DNA of 29,351 nucleotides. Origin: Dokdonella_A sp051958935. Lineage in GTDB: Bacteria > Pseudomonadota > Gammaproteobacteria > Xanthomonadales > Rhodanobacteraceae. Where the stretch lies: the NCBI RefSeq assembly GCF_051958935.1, contig NZ_JBQCFP010000004.1, forward strand, positions 1-29,351, read 5' to 3'. The notes beneath the pieces are model-generated. The model was given only the letters and a program-made list of their open reading frames with translations. It did no database searches and had not been told where the DNA came from. Position 1 is the stretch's first letter, and each line of letters starts with the position of its first letter. Both the position numbers and the translations under genes were made by a program. This document shows positions 7,972-15,775 of the stretch, one piece after another.

Positions 7972-8907
7972 CTACTTGCGCGCACTCGCCGCGCGATGGA
8001 TCTCCACCGCATGCTCGACGAGGTCGCGCCGGTCGAGCAGGAACACGCCCATCTGGCCGACGTTGAACTCGATCCAGTTGAACGGCACGTTCGGCAGCGT
8101 CGCGACGAGCGCCCGTTCGCTCTCGCCGACTTCGACGATGAGCACGCCGTCCTCGGTAAGATGATCCGGCGCCGCGGCGAGGATGCGCAACGCGAAATCG
8201 AGCCCGTCGTCGCCGGCGGTCAAGCCTAGTTTCGGCTCGTGACCGTATTCGGGCGGCAATGCGGCGAATTCCTGTTCGGTCACGTACGGCGGGTTGCTGA
8301 CGATGAGGTCGTAGCGCTCGCCGCCCAGGCTGCCGAAGAGGTCGGACTTGATCACGCGCACGCGCTCGCCGACGTCCTGGAATTCTACGTTTTCGCGCGC
8401 GAGCGCGAGCGCGTCATCGCTGATGTCGGCGAGGTCGACCTGCCAGTCCGGGTTGTGTGCGGCCATCGCGATGCCGATGCACCCGGAGCCCGTGCACAGG
8501 TCGAGCGCGCGTTCGACATGGCGCTCGTCGAGCCACGGGGTGAAACCGCCCTGGATCAATTCGGCGATCGGCGAGCGCGGCACGAGCGCACGCCCGTCCG
8601 ACTTGAACTTGAGGCCGGCGAACCATGCCTCGCCGGTGAGGTAGGCGACCGGACGATGCTCGTCGACGCGGCGATCGATCAGCGCGAGCACCGCGTGCTT
8701 TTCCGCCGCCGTGAGCTTCGCCTGGCCATAGGCGGGCGACAGGTCATGCGGCAGGTGTAGCGCGTGCAGCACGAGGTGGGTCGCCTCGTCGAGCGCGTTG
8801 TCGTAGCTGTGGCCGAAAGTGAGGCCGGCGGCGCCGAAGCGGCTCGCGCCGTAGCGGATGAAATCGACGATCGTCGCGAGTTCCTGCGTCACGGTGGCGT
8901 CCGCCAT
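7972..8907 (-). CDS. prmB: Ribosomal protein L3 glutamine N5-methyltransferase
   Basis: PrmB methylates a glutamine of ribosomal protein L3. The 311-residue protein has a helical N-terminal domain and the motif LVPRSPIAELI, which marks PrmB rather than the release-factor enzyme PrmC. The SAM-binding fold follows with DLCTGSGCIGIA and the substrate-glutamine motif SNPPYVTEQE, then GLTAGDDGLDF. I start at the ATG at 8907 (MADATVTQEL); an in-frame ATG 54 bp upstream at 8961 lies before a good -10 box and has no family similarity. The stop is TAG. The gene is divergent from the SCO1-like gene, sharing a 104-bp control region. Confidence 0.93.
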   Translation of the reverse strand: MADATVTQELATIVDFIRYGASRFGAAGLTFGHSYDNALDEATHLVLHALHLPHDLSPAYGQAKLTAAEKHAVLALIDRRVDEHRPVAYLTGEAWFAGLKFKSDGRALVPRSPIAELIQGGFTPWLDERHVERALDLCTGSGCIGIAMAAHNPDWQVDLADISDDALALARENVEFQDVGERVRVIKSDLFGSLGGERYDLIVSNPPYVTEQEFAALPPEYGHEPKLGLTAGDDGLDFALRILAAAPDHLTEDGVLIVEVGESERALVATLPNVPFNWIEFNVGQMGVFLLDRRDLVEHAVEIHRAASARK

Positions 8908-8921
8908 TCGAAGGGTCGAGC

Positions 8922-8927
8922 AGTATA
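8922..8927 (-). promoter_or_regulatory. Candidate -10 box of prmB
   Basis: TATACT on the minus strand (8927-8922) lies 14 bp upstream of the prmB ATG, so transcription would begin only about 8-10 nt before the start codon. No clear -35 is seen. This supports the shorter prmB start, since the longer reading frame would start before the promoter. Confidence 0.5.
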
Positions 8928-8999
8928 GGGCATGCGCCGCAGCGCTCCCGTACGTGGCCACATGCCGCGCGCGCGGCGGCGTACCGGACCTCGCATCCG

Positions 9000-9011
9000 T
9001 ATAATCGGCGG
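9000..9011 (+). promoter_or_regulatory. TATAAT promoter box abutting the SCO1-like gene (probable leaderless start)
   Basis: A perfect TATAAT (9000-9005) followed by CGGCGG runs directly into the ATG at 9012. With the normal 6-8 bp from -10 to +1, transcription would begin at or next to the A of the start codon. There is no Shine-Dalgarno sequence, which agrees with a leaderless mRNA. The -35 region has no good match. Confidence 0.65.
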
Positions 9012-9650
9012 ATGACCCGCCTTCGCAGCGCCGGTCGCGTTTCCGCGAACTGGCTCATCATCATCGCCGCTTTCGCCGCCGCCGCCGGCCTCTGGCTCGG
9101 CATGCGCGTGCTCGCACCCGCGCGCGGCCCTGACCTCGCCTCCGCCGTGATGTATCCGGCGCCGCGCGCGCTGCCCGCATTCGAACTCGACCGCAGCGAC
9201 GGCGGCAAGCTCACGCTCGAGGACTGGAAGGGACGCTGGACCGTCGTCTTCTTCGGTTACACGAACTGCCCCGACGTCTGCCCGACGACGCTCGCCGATT
9301 TCAAGCAGGCGTGGAAGCGCCTGCCCGCCGCGACGAAGGAACGCGTGCGCTTCGACTTCATTTCGGTCGATCCCGAGCGCGACACGCCGGCGCAGCTCGC
9401 CCGCTATGTCGGCTTCTTCGATCCGCAATTCGTCGCCGCCAGCGGCAGCGACGAGCAGCTGACGCGCATCACGCGCGCACTCGGGCTCGTCTATGCGCGC
9501 GGCGAACCCAAGGACGGCACCTACGAGGTCGATCACAGCGCATCGGCCGTGCTCATCGACCCCGACGGCCACCAGGCGGGCGTGCTGCGTCCGCCGTTCG
9601 AGGCGGCGAAGATCGCCGCCGACCTCGTCACCCTCGCGGGAGCACGCTGA
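9012..9650 (+). CDS. SCO1/SenC family copper-binding thioredoxin-fold protein
   Basis: SCO proteins deliver copper to, or keep reduced, the CuA site of cytochrome c oxidase. This 212-residue protein has an N-terminal membrane anchor (about 13-36) and a periplasmic thioredoxin-like domain. The copper ligands are all present: Cys86 and Cys90 in NCPDVCPTT and His175 in VDHSAS. VVFFGYTNCPDVCP and FISVDPERDTP are further family signatures. No cytochrome oxidase genes are in the window, so its partner is not shown here. The stop codon overlaps the psd start (TGATG), so the two genes are probably one transcript. Disulfide or stress-response roles are possible alternatives. Confidence 0.92.
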   Translation: MTRLRSAGRVSANWLIIIAAFAAAAGLWLGMRVLAPARGPDLASAVMYPAPRALPAFELDRSDGGKLTLEDWKGRWTVVFFGYTNCPDVCPTTLADFKQAWKRLPAATKERVRFDFISVDPERDTPAQLARYVGFFDPQFVAASGSDEQLTRITRALGLVYARGEPKDGTYEVDHSASAVLIDPDGHQAGVLRPPFEAAKIAADLVTLAGAR

Positions 9651-10516
9651 TGCGCGCCTCAGTCGCCCTGCAGTACGTGCTGCCGCATCGCTTCCTGTCG
9701 CGGCTGGTGTTGTGGGGCACGCGCTGGACGTTCGCGCCGTGGAAGGACTTCCTGATCCGTCGCATCGTCGACGGCTACCGCGTGGATCTCGACGAAGCGG
9801 AACAGCCCGATCCGTCCGCGTACGCGCATTTCAACGCGTTCTTCACGCGCCCGCTCAAGCCCGGCGCACGCCCGCAGGCACAGGCCGCGGATGCGATCCT
9901 CTGCCCCGCCGACGGCCGCATCAGCCAGGCCGGGCCGATCCGCGCCGGCCGCGTGTTCCAGGCCAAGGGACCGGATTTCAGCGTCGCCGAGCTGCTCGGC
10001 GACGAGGCCGCAGCCGCGCCGTATGCCGACGGCCGGTTCGCAACGGTCTACCTCTCGCCGCGCGACTACCACCGTGTGCACATGCCACTCGCGGGCGAGC
10101 TGCTCGAAACCGTGCACGTGCCCGGGCGCCTGTTCAGCGTGGCGCCGTTCGCGGTCGCCGCGGTGCCGCGCCTGTTCGCGCGCAACGAGCGCCTCGTCTG
10201 CCATTTCCGCGGCGCCAACGGGCCGTTCGCGGTGGTGCTGGTCGGGGCGATGCTCGTATCCGGCATAGAAACCGTCTGGGGCGATGTCGAAGTGCCGCCC
10301 TATGCCTCGCGCGTCACGCGCCGCGACTGGCGCGGCCGTGGCATCCGCCTCGCACGTGGCGCGGAAATGGGCCGGTTCAACATGGGCTCGACCGCGATCG
10401 TGCTGCTGCCCGCCGCCGCCGCGCTCGATCCGGCTCTGTCACCCGAACAGGCCGTACGCGTCGGCGAAGCGATCGGTTCGATCGCAGGAGCGAATCTCCT
10501 GCCGCCCCCGGGTTGA
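9650..10516 (+). CDS. psd: Phosphatidylserine decarboxylase proenzyme
   Basis: Psd decarboxylates phosphatidylserine to phosphatidylethanolamine at the inner membrane. The 288-residue proenzyme self-cleaves to create a pyruvoyl group: the cleavage site is G246-S247 in FNMGSTAIVL (MGST in place of the common LGST). The Asp-His-Ser set is complete, with Asp88 in CPADGR, His144 in DYHRVHMP and Ser247. The expected beta/alpha subunit split after residue 246 leaves a short alpha chain of 42 residues. The ATG at 9650 overlaps the upstream stop by one base. Length and motifs are typical of the proteobacterial membrane enzyme. Confidence 0.96.
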   Translation: MRASVALQYVLPHRFLSRLVLWGTRWTFAPWKDFLIRRIVDGYRVDLDEAEQPDPSAYAHFNAFFTRPLKPGARPQAQAADAILCPADGRISQAGPIRAGRVFQAKGPDFSVAELLGDEAAAAPYADGRFATVYLSPRDYHRVHMPLAGELLETVHVPGRLFSVAPFAVAAVPRLFARNERLVCHFRGANGPFAVVLVGAMLVSGIETVWGDVEVPPYASRVTRRDWRGRGIRLARGAEMGRFNMGSTAIVLLPAAAALDPALSPEQAVRVGEAIGSIAGANLLPPPG

Positions 10517-10545
10517 AATCCCTCTTCCCAAGCCGCCCGGCATCG

Positions 10546-10587
10546 GTCACAATGTGACGCGATTGGGCAATTTGTGACGCGATGGGC
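10546..10587 (+). promoter_or_regulatory. TGTGAC inverted and direct repeats, candidate activator site
   Basis: GTCACAATGTGAC (10546-10558) is a perfect inverted repeat. Its right half begins the direct repeat TGTGACGCGATTGGGC (10553-10568), which recurs as TGTGACGCGATGGGC (10573-10587) exactly 20 bp later, on the same face of the helix. A possible -10 TAATAT lies at 10611-10616 with no good -35, so the repeats would sit about 35-75 bp upstream of the start of transcription. TGTGA is the half-site of CRP/Clp-family regulators, but the order TCACA-TGTGA is everted relative to their consensus. Confidence 0.5.
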
Positions 10588-10677
10588 GGTCTCATGGGGT
10601 AGGCCTCGCCTAATATCGACCTCACGGATTCGACAACCATCCAGATTGGCCCCAAGGATGGGCAGGGGGACAAAGCC

Positions 10678-11115
10678 ATGCAGATCATGACCCGTTTGAT
10701 CGCCTTGAGCCGCGCGATGCAGTTGCGCCGGCAGTTCCGGGAGATCAACAAGACGCTCGAACTGCTGCCGCCGGCCGCACGCCGCCAGCTCGCCGGCATC
10801 GCGCTGCGCGAGTTCACGAGCGCCGCCAAGAGCGAGTTCCCGCACCTCTACGCGACGCCGCCGGAAGAGAAATACCGGCCTTGGGGCAGCGGCACCGACA
10901 TCGGCCTCGAGCGCCTGCGTTCGGACAACCTGCAGGTACGTCTGCGCGGCGTCGCTCTCTGGCTGACGGTCGTGTTCCACGAAACCAAGGATTCTCCGTT
11001 CGGCGAGCAGCAGGACCTGCACCGCCAGGCGATGCGCTGCCTGCGTTCGCTCAAGGAAGGCGTACCTGCCGACGACCTCAGCCGCTGGATGATCGAAGGC
11101 GCGGAAGCCGCCTGA
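10678..11115 (+). CDS. Small uncharacterised protein
   Basis: I do not recognise the family. The product is 145 residues with no signal peptide or membrane segment. It is rich in helical, charged stretches: a basic N-terminal part (MTRLIALSRAMQLRRQFREI), a central FTSAAKSEFPHLYATPPEEKYRPWG segment split by prolines, and an amphipathic second half with RLRSDNLQVRLRGVALWLTV. The ATG at 10678 has a strong AGGGGGA ribosome-binding site 7 bp upstream; another ATG four codons later is possible. Codon use matches the neighbours. Its own promoter region contains TGTGAC repeats, so it is probably regulated apart from psd. It could be a small cytosolic regulator or adaptor; no function is claimed. Confidence 0.8.
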   Translation: MQIMTRLIALSRAMQLRRQFREINKTLELLPPAARRQLAGIALREFTSAAKSEFPHLYATPPEEKYRPWGSGTDIGLERLRSDNLQVRLRGVALWLTVVFHETKDSPFGEQQDLHRQAMRCLRSLKEGVPADDLSRWMIEGAEAA

Positions 11116-11122
11116 GCCACGA

Positions 11123-11200
11123 CCGCACGTCACGCCGGCGTGCGGGCGGAAGGGATGCCGCACAGGGCCATCCTTCCGCGGAGCCGGATCAACCCGGCTC
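11123..11200. other. Cluster of three hairpins after the small unknown gene
   Basis: Three inverted repeats follow one another: CCGCACG/CGTGCGG (11123-11129 and 11139-11145), GGAAGGGATG/CATCCTTCC (11148-11157 and 11169-11177, one bulge) and GAGCCGG/CCGGCTC (11181-11187 and 11194-11200). None is followed by a T-run, so they are not classical terminators, but they lie where plus-strand transcripts meet the convergent lytic transglycosylase gene. Confidence 0.55.
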
Positions 11201-11277
11201 GCATGCATCGGGACGATGCTGCCGGGTGGACAGCGCGGTCCATGGATGGGCCGCAACTTGAATCGACGAGTTCACAG

Positions 11278-11320
11278 GACGGGACCTGGCGCACGGAAGC
11301 GCCAACTCCGCCGTCCCGTC
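11278..11320. terminator. Nested stem at the 3' junction of convergent genes
   Basis: GACGGGAC (11278-11285) pairs exactly with GTCCCGTC (11313-11320), enclosing a second stem GGCGC/GCGCC (11288-11292 and 11299-11303). The outer arm covers the stop codon of the lytic transglycosylase. No T-run follows on either strand, so Rho-independent termination is uncertain; an mRNA end-protecting structure is equally possible. Confidence 0.45.
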
Positions 11321-12842
11321 AGCGCGCGCATGCAGGCAGCTTGAGCGACTGCCCCGGCTTGATCGGATAGTGCGGCCCGCGCAGGCCGTTCGCCGCCGCG
11401 ATCTCGCGAATCCCGCAATTGCCGCTGCGACGTGCGATCGCCGCGAGCGTGTCGCCCTTGCGCACGACGTACGTCCGGTCCTTCGCGCGCGCCTTCGCCG
11501 GCGCGCGCGATTGCGCGAGCGCGACCGGCGGCGGCACGGGCACGATCGCCTCGTGCAGCTCGGCCGCGAGTTGCGGCCATCGCCCGCTCGCGCAATCGCG
11601 TTCGTACACCTTTTCCAGCCGCTGCGGCACGACGAGCCGCGCGCCCGCCGGCTCCTGCTGCTGCGGATCGAGCTGCGGGTTGAGGTTGCGCAAGGTGCGG
11701 AACCAGCCGTCGGCATTGCCGTCCTGGCCGAGGCAGATGGTGAGCTCGGCGATCGATGCCGGCCGCTCGAGCGTGATGCTGCCCGGCTTCGCCGCGATCT
11801 TCGGGAACTCGAGGTTGTAGCGCTCGGGATGCATGAACAGCCATGCGGCGGCGAGCACCATCGGCACGTACTCGCGCGTTTCCTGCGACACGCTGCCATA
11901 CACCTCGGGGCTCCAGAACGCGGCGGCATTCTCGCCCCTGCCCGCGCGGCGCTGCATTGCGCCCTCGCCGCCGTTGTAGGCGCCGATCACGAGTTCGAGG
12001 TTGTTGTTGAAGATCGCGAGCTGCTCGTTGACGTACGCCGCGTTCGCGCGCGCGGCGAGGCGCGGATCGAAGCGCTGGTCGAAACCGTCGACCGTGGTGA
12101 GGCCGAAGCGAAGGCCGGTCGCGTACATGAATTGCAGCGGACCCGACGCGCCCGAACGCGACACCGCGTGCACCTTGCCACCCGATTCCTTGGCGAGCAT
12201 GCCGAACAGCAGGGCTTCGGGCAGGCCCGCCTTCTCGTACTCGGGCCACATCTGGAAGCGCAGGTACTGGTAGTTCTCGTACGCGGTGATCAGGTTCGGC
12301 CGGTACTGGGTCAGCCACTCCTCCAGCGCCGCCTTGACCGGACCGTTGAGCGCGATGATGTCGCCGAGCTCGCGCCCCTTGAGCAGGGTCACCGAGCGAC
12401 CGAGCTGCGGCAATGTGGTCACCACCGGCGAACCTTCGCCGACCTCTTCGGTCGCTTCCGGCGTGGTCGCGCCGGTGTCGCCTTCGACGGCGAGATCGGA
12501 GCGGCTGCCGATGCCCGCGCGCAGCAGCGAATCGAAGCCGGCGACGAAGCGCTGCTGGTCGCATTCGGCGATCTGCGCGCATTGCGTCGCCGCTGCGCGC
12601 AGGTCGTCGAGTGCCGCCTTCATCTCCTCCTGCGCACGTTGGGTTTCGCCCGACCGCGCGAGTGCGAGGCCGGCCTCGTAGCGCCGGCTGTCCTGGTCGA
12701 GGCGCTGGTACAACGCATTGGAGGCATCGTCCGGTTTCACGGCCGCGCCGGGTTTCGCGCCACGCGGCACATTGCCGGCACAGGCGGCGAGCGCCGCGGC
12801 GGCGGCGGCGGCGATACAGAAGGTATGGCGGAATCGGAACAT
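11319..12842 (-). CDS. LysM-containing lytic murein transglycosylase lipoprotein (MltD-like)
   Basis: This 507-residue enzyme is predicted to cleave the MurNAc-GlcNAc bond of peptidoglycan, forming 1,6-anhydroMurNAc. A lipoprotein signal ends at Cys21 (ALAACAG). The transglycosylase domain carries the catalytic Glu219 in LAKESGGK, then SGASGPLQFM and the AYNGGEGAM motif of family GH23. A second half contains a degenerate LysM-like stretch around IAELTICLGQDG and a clear C-terminal LysM (about 456-504, YVVRKGDTLAAIARRSGNCG). I begin at the ATG at 12842 because it gives the lipobox; the open frame extends 23 residues further with no signal features. MltD has this order of domains, but naming it mltD would be over-precise. 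Confidence 0.88.
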   Translation of the reverse strand: MFRFRHTFCIAAAAAAALAACAGNVPRGAKPGAAVKPDDASNALYQRLDQDSRRYEAGLALARSGETQRAQEEMKAALDDLRAAATQCAQIAECDQQRFVAGFDSLLRAGIGSRSDLAVEGDTGATTPEATEEVGEGSPVVTTLPQLGRSVTLLKGRELGDIIALNGPVKAALEEWLTQYRPNLITAYENYQYLRFQMWPEYEKAGLPEALLFGMLAKESGGKVHAVSRSGASGPLQFMYATGLRFGLTTVDGFDQRFDPRLAARANAAYVNEQLAIFNNNLELVIGAYNGGEGAMQRRAGRGENAAAFWSPEVYGSVSQETREYVPMVLAAAWLFMHPERYNLEFPKIAAKPGSITLERPASIAELTICLGQDGNADGWFRTLRNLNPQLDPQQQEPAGARLVVPQRLEKVYERDCASGRWPQLAAELHEAIVPVPPPVALAQSRAPAKARAKDRTYVVRKGDTLAAIARRSGNCGIREIAAANGLRGPHYPIKPGQSLKLPACAR

Positions 12843-12945
12843 GAACGTGCAGCGTGCGTGGGAACGCTGCACGGTAACCGCTGGCGCCGCTCCGCGGCAA
12901 CCCGCGCGCATTCCCGCGCGGCGCGGCGGCGACGCGATTCGTCGC

Positions 12946-12956
12946 TACAATCGGCG
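12946..12956 (+). promoter_or_regulatory. Candidate -10 box of the HerA-like gene
   Basis: TACAAT (12946-12951) is followed by CGGCG, the same TAnAATCGGC arrangement found before the SCO1-like gene and, on the minus strand, before the rhomboid gene. It lies 45 bp upstream of the TTG start, leaving room for a leader containing the GAGGAG ribosome-binding site at 12982-12987. No convincing -35 is seen. Confidence 0.5.
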
Positions 12957-12995
12957 CCGCGGCCACGCGCATCGTGCATCCGAGGAGATTTCCCT

Positions 12996-14477
12996 TTGAG
13001 CGACATCCTGATCGACAAGGGCGACAAGGACGTATTCCTGCTCGCCAAGTACGCGAATCGCCACGGCATGGTCGCCGGCGCGACCGGCACCGGCAAATCC
13101 GTGTCGCTGATGCTCATGGCGGAAGGCTTCTCCAAGCTCGGCGTGCCGGTGTTCCTCGCCGACGTGAAGGGCGACCTCGCCGGCCTGTCGCAGGCCGGCG
13201 CGATGAACGACAAGTTGAAGGCGCGCATCGAGCAGCTCGGCATCGACTGGGCACCGAACGCGAATCCGGTCGTGTTCTGGGACATCTACGGCAAGCTCGG
13301 CCATCCGGTGCGCACGACCGTGTCGGAGATGGGCCCGAACCTGCTCGCGCGCCTGCTCGAACTCAACGACACGCAGGCCGGCGTGCTCGAGATCGTGTTC
13401 AAGGCCGCCGACGACGACGGCCTGCTGCTGCTCGATCTCAAGGACCTGCGCGCGCTGCTCGCGTTCGCCGCCGACCACGCGAAGGAATTGTCGCAGCACT
13501 ACGGCCTCATCTCGACGCAGTCGATCGCGGCGATCCAGCGCGCGCTGCTCTCGCTCGAGCAGGCCGGCGGCGACCAGTTCTTCGGCGAGCCCGCGCTCGA
13601 CCTCGCCGACTTCATGCGCCAGGACATGTCCGGCCGCGGCATCGTCAACATCCTCGCCGCCGACCAGCTCGTGCTCAAGCCGAAGCTCTACACGACCTTC
13701 CTGCTGTGGATGCTGTCGGAGCTGTTCGAGAAGCTGCCCGAGGTCGGCGACCTCGATCAGCCCAAGCTCGTGTTCTTCTTCGACGAGGCCCACCTGCTGT
13801 TCGACGATGCGCCGCCCGCGCTGCGCCAGCGCGTCGAGCAGGTCGTGCGCCTGATCCGCTCGAAGGGCGTCGGCGTGTACTTCTGCTCGCAGAATCCCGA
13901 CGACGTGCCGGACGTGATCCTCGGCCAGATGGGCAACCGCATCCAGCACGCGCTGCGCGCATTCACGCCGCGCGATCAGAAGGCGGTCAAGGCCGCCGCG
14001 CAGACCTTCGCGCCGAACCCGAAGATCGACGTCGCGCAGGCGATCACCCAGCTCGGCGTCGGCGAGGCGCTCGTATCGACCCTGCAGGCCGGCGGCGTGC
14101 CGATGCCGGTCGAACGCGCGCTGATCGCTTCACCCGGATGCCGCATCGGCACGATCACCGAGGCCGAGCGCGCGACGATCCGCTCGCGTTCGCCGGTCGG
14201 CACGAAGTACGACACCATGGTCGATCGCGAATCGGCCTTCGAGAAGCTGGCGCAGCGTGCCGAGCAGGAAGCCGCGTCCGCGCCCGCAGCGAAGGGCGGC
14301 AAGGCGGCCGACGAGGCCGACAGCGGCTGGACGCAGGCGGCCAAGGACATGGTGTTCGGCACCAAGCGCCGCCAGGGCATGATCGAGGCGTTCGCGAAGT
14401 CGGCGGTGCGCAACGCGGCGGGGCAGCTCGGACGCTCGCTGCTGCGCGGCGTGCTCGGCTCGCTGTCGAAGCGCTGA
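12996..14477 (+). CDS. HerA-like P-loop ATPase (DUF853/YjgR type)
   Basis: This 493-residue protein belongs to the HerA/FtsK-like ATPases related to E. coli YjgR. Walker A is GATGTGKS (28-35) and Walker B is KLVFFFDEAH (about 257-266). PVFLADVKGDLAGLSQ and the sensor-like stretch VYFCSQNPDDVPD are typical of the DUF853 group. The start is a TTG at 12996, 8 bp after GAGGAG; the homology begins exactly there (SDILIDKGDKD), and the frame upstream is antisense to the transglycosylase gene. HerA proteins pump DNA or remodel nucleic acid in hexameric rings; for this group the substrate is unknown. No NurA-type nuclease lies nearby. A membrane protein follows after 2 bp. Confidence 0.9.
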   Translation: MSDILIDKGDKDVFLLAKYANRHGMVAGATGTGKSVSLMLMAEGFSKLGVPVFLADVKGDLAGLSQAGAMNDKLKARIEQLGIDWAPNANPVVFWDIYGKLGHPVRTTVSEMGPNLLARLLELNDTQAGVLEIVFKAADDDGLLLLDLKDLRALLAFAADHAKELSQHYGLISTQSIAAIQRALLSLEQAGGDQFFGEPALDLADFMRQDMSGRGIVNILAADQLVLKPKLYTTFLLWMLSELFEKLPEVGDLDQPKLVFFFDEAHLLFDDAPPALRQRVEQVVRLIRSKGVGVYFCSQNPDDVPDVILGQMGNRIQHALRAFTPRDQKAVKAAAQTFAPNPKIDVAQAITQLGVGEALVSTLQAGGVPMPVERALIASPGCRIGTITEAERATIRSRSPVGTKYDTMVDRESAFEKLAQRAEQEAASAPAAKGGKAADEADSGWTQAAKDMVFGTKRRQGMIEAFAKSAVRNAAGQLGRSLLRGVLGSLSKR

Positions 14478-14479
14478 CG

Positions 14480-15772
14480 ATGACGGCTTCCAACCAGCCC
14501 GCGCGCGCCGACGCCATCGTCCCGTTCTGGAATCGCCTGCGCGAGATCTCGCTCTACCCGACCCATTCGGCAGCGCTCAGCACGGTCGTCGTGCTCGCAC
14601 TGTGCCACCTCGTGGACTTCCTGCCGCTCGGCGTCATCGGCTGGCTGTTCCAGCTGCTGATCTGGGTCGCGCTGTACAAGTACGCGTTCGAATGCCTGCG
14701 CGCGAGTGCGGATGGGCGCCTGGAGCCGCCCGAGGTCGCCGTGTCGGTCGAAGACAGCCTCGGCTGGTCGCAGATCTGGCTGCAGGTCGCGTTCTTCGCC
14801 TTCAACATGCTCGGCTTCATCCTGCTCGGGCCGGTCGGCGGCACGTTCGTCGCGATCCTGCTCGCGCTCGCGCTGCCCGGCGCGATCATGTCGCTGGCGA
14901 TGGACCAGAATCTCGGCCACGCGCTCAACCCCGCGACGTGGATCGCGATCGTCGCGCGCATCGGCTGGCCCTACGTCGCAGTCGCCGCGCTCTACTTCGT
15001 GTTCGGCGTCAGCCAACGCTATGCGCAGGCCCTCGTGGTGCCAATCCTGCCGCCGGTCATTTCGACGATCGCGTTCTACCTCATCACGAACTACGTGGTC
15101 GTCGCGACGTTCCACCTCATGGGTTACCTGATCTGGCAGTACCAGGACGAAGTCGGCTACGAACCATCGGCCGCCGCGATGCCGCTCGCGTCGCGCGCAC
15201 GCGACCCCGACCAGGACCTGCTCGACGAGGCCGCGCAGCACGTGCGCGACGGCGCGCCGGAAGCCGCCGCCGAGCTGCTCGGCGGCCAGCTGCGCGCACG
15301 CGGCGGCAGCGATGCGGTACACGTGCAGTATCGCAAGGTGCTCGGCGTGCTCGGCCACCGCGACGAGTTGCTCCGGCACGGTCGCGAATGGATCGCGGTG
15401 CTGCTCGCACAGGACAAGGAGCGTCGCGCCGTCGACGTCGTGCGCGACTGCCAGGAAATGGATCCCGCGTTCGAACCCACCGACCCCGACGACGTCGCAC
15501 GCATCGCGCGCAAGGCGGTCGACGCGGGCCAGAGCCAGGTCGCCCTGAAACTCGTGTCGAGCTGGTACAAGAGCCATCCCCGGCACCGCGACGTCCCGGC
15601 GAACTGCCTGCTCGCCGCGAAGCTGCTGGCCGAACGCATGGGCAAGGAAGACACCGCGCGCGCGCTGCTCGACCGCGTGATGCAGGCGTTCCCGCAACAT
15701 GCACTCGCCGGGGAAGTCGGTGCCTATCGCCGCTTCCTCGATACGCTCGGCGCGCCTCCCGCGCGCGCTTGA
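14480..15772 (+). CDS. Polytopic membrane protein with C-terminal helical repeats
   Basis: I do not recognise a named gene. The 430-residue protein has about five or six hydrophobic segments in its first half (about 31-66, 99-140, 158-178, 190-220), resembling DUF4013-type bacterial membrane proteins. A soluble second half (about 240-430) has TPR-like helical pairs, for example LLDEAAQHVRDGAPEAAAEL and ARALLDRVMQAFPQHALAG. The ATG is 2 bp after the stop of the HerA-like gene, so the two are co-translated and may act together at the membrane. The 3' end nearly touches the convergent rhomboid gene. Codon use is like that of its neighbours. Confidence 0.85.
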   Translation: MTASNQPARADAIVPFWNRLREISLYPTHSAALSTVVVLALCHLVDFLPLGVIGWLFQLLIWVALYKYAFECLRASADGRLEPPEVAVSVEDSLGWSQIWLQVAFFAFNMLGFILLGPVGGTFVAILLALALPGAIMSLAMDQNLGHALNPATWIAIVARIGWPYVAVAALYFVFGVSQRYAQALVVPILPPVISTIAFYLITNYVVVATFHLMGYLIWQYQDEVGYEPSAAAMPLASRARDPDQDLLDEAAQHVRDGAPEAAAELLGGQLRARGGSDAVHVQYRKVLGVLGHRDELLRHGREWIAVLLAQDKERRAVDVVRDCQEMDPAFEPTDPDDVARIARKAVDAGQSQVALKLVSSWYKSHPRHRDVPANCLLAAKLLAERMGKEDTARALLDRVMQAFPQHALAGEVGAYRRFLDTLGAPPARA

Positions 15773-15775
15773 TCG

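Noticed and set aside
10546..10558. Standard CRP/Clp operator
   Set aside because: The half-sites point outwards (TCACA then TGTGA), the reverse of the TGTGA-N6-TCACA consensus, so only a looser regulatory-repeat call is made.
11370..12995. N-terminal extension of the HerA-like gene up to 11370
   Set aside because: This part is antisense to the lytic transglycosylase; homology and the GAGGAG ribosome-binding site place the start at the TTG at 12996.
12996..14477. Phage-defence HerA system (HerA with a partner nuclease or Sir2)
   Set aside because: No NurA, Sir2 or DUF4297-like partner is next to it; the ATPase matches the housekeeping DUF853/YjgR type.
13976..15700. 574-residue minus-strand frame opposite the HerA and membrane protein genes
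   Set aside because: Shadow of two supported genes; no known domains and no initiation signal.
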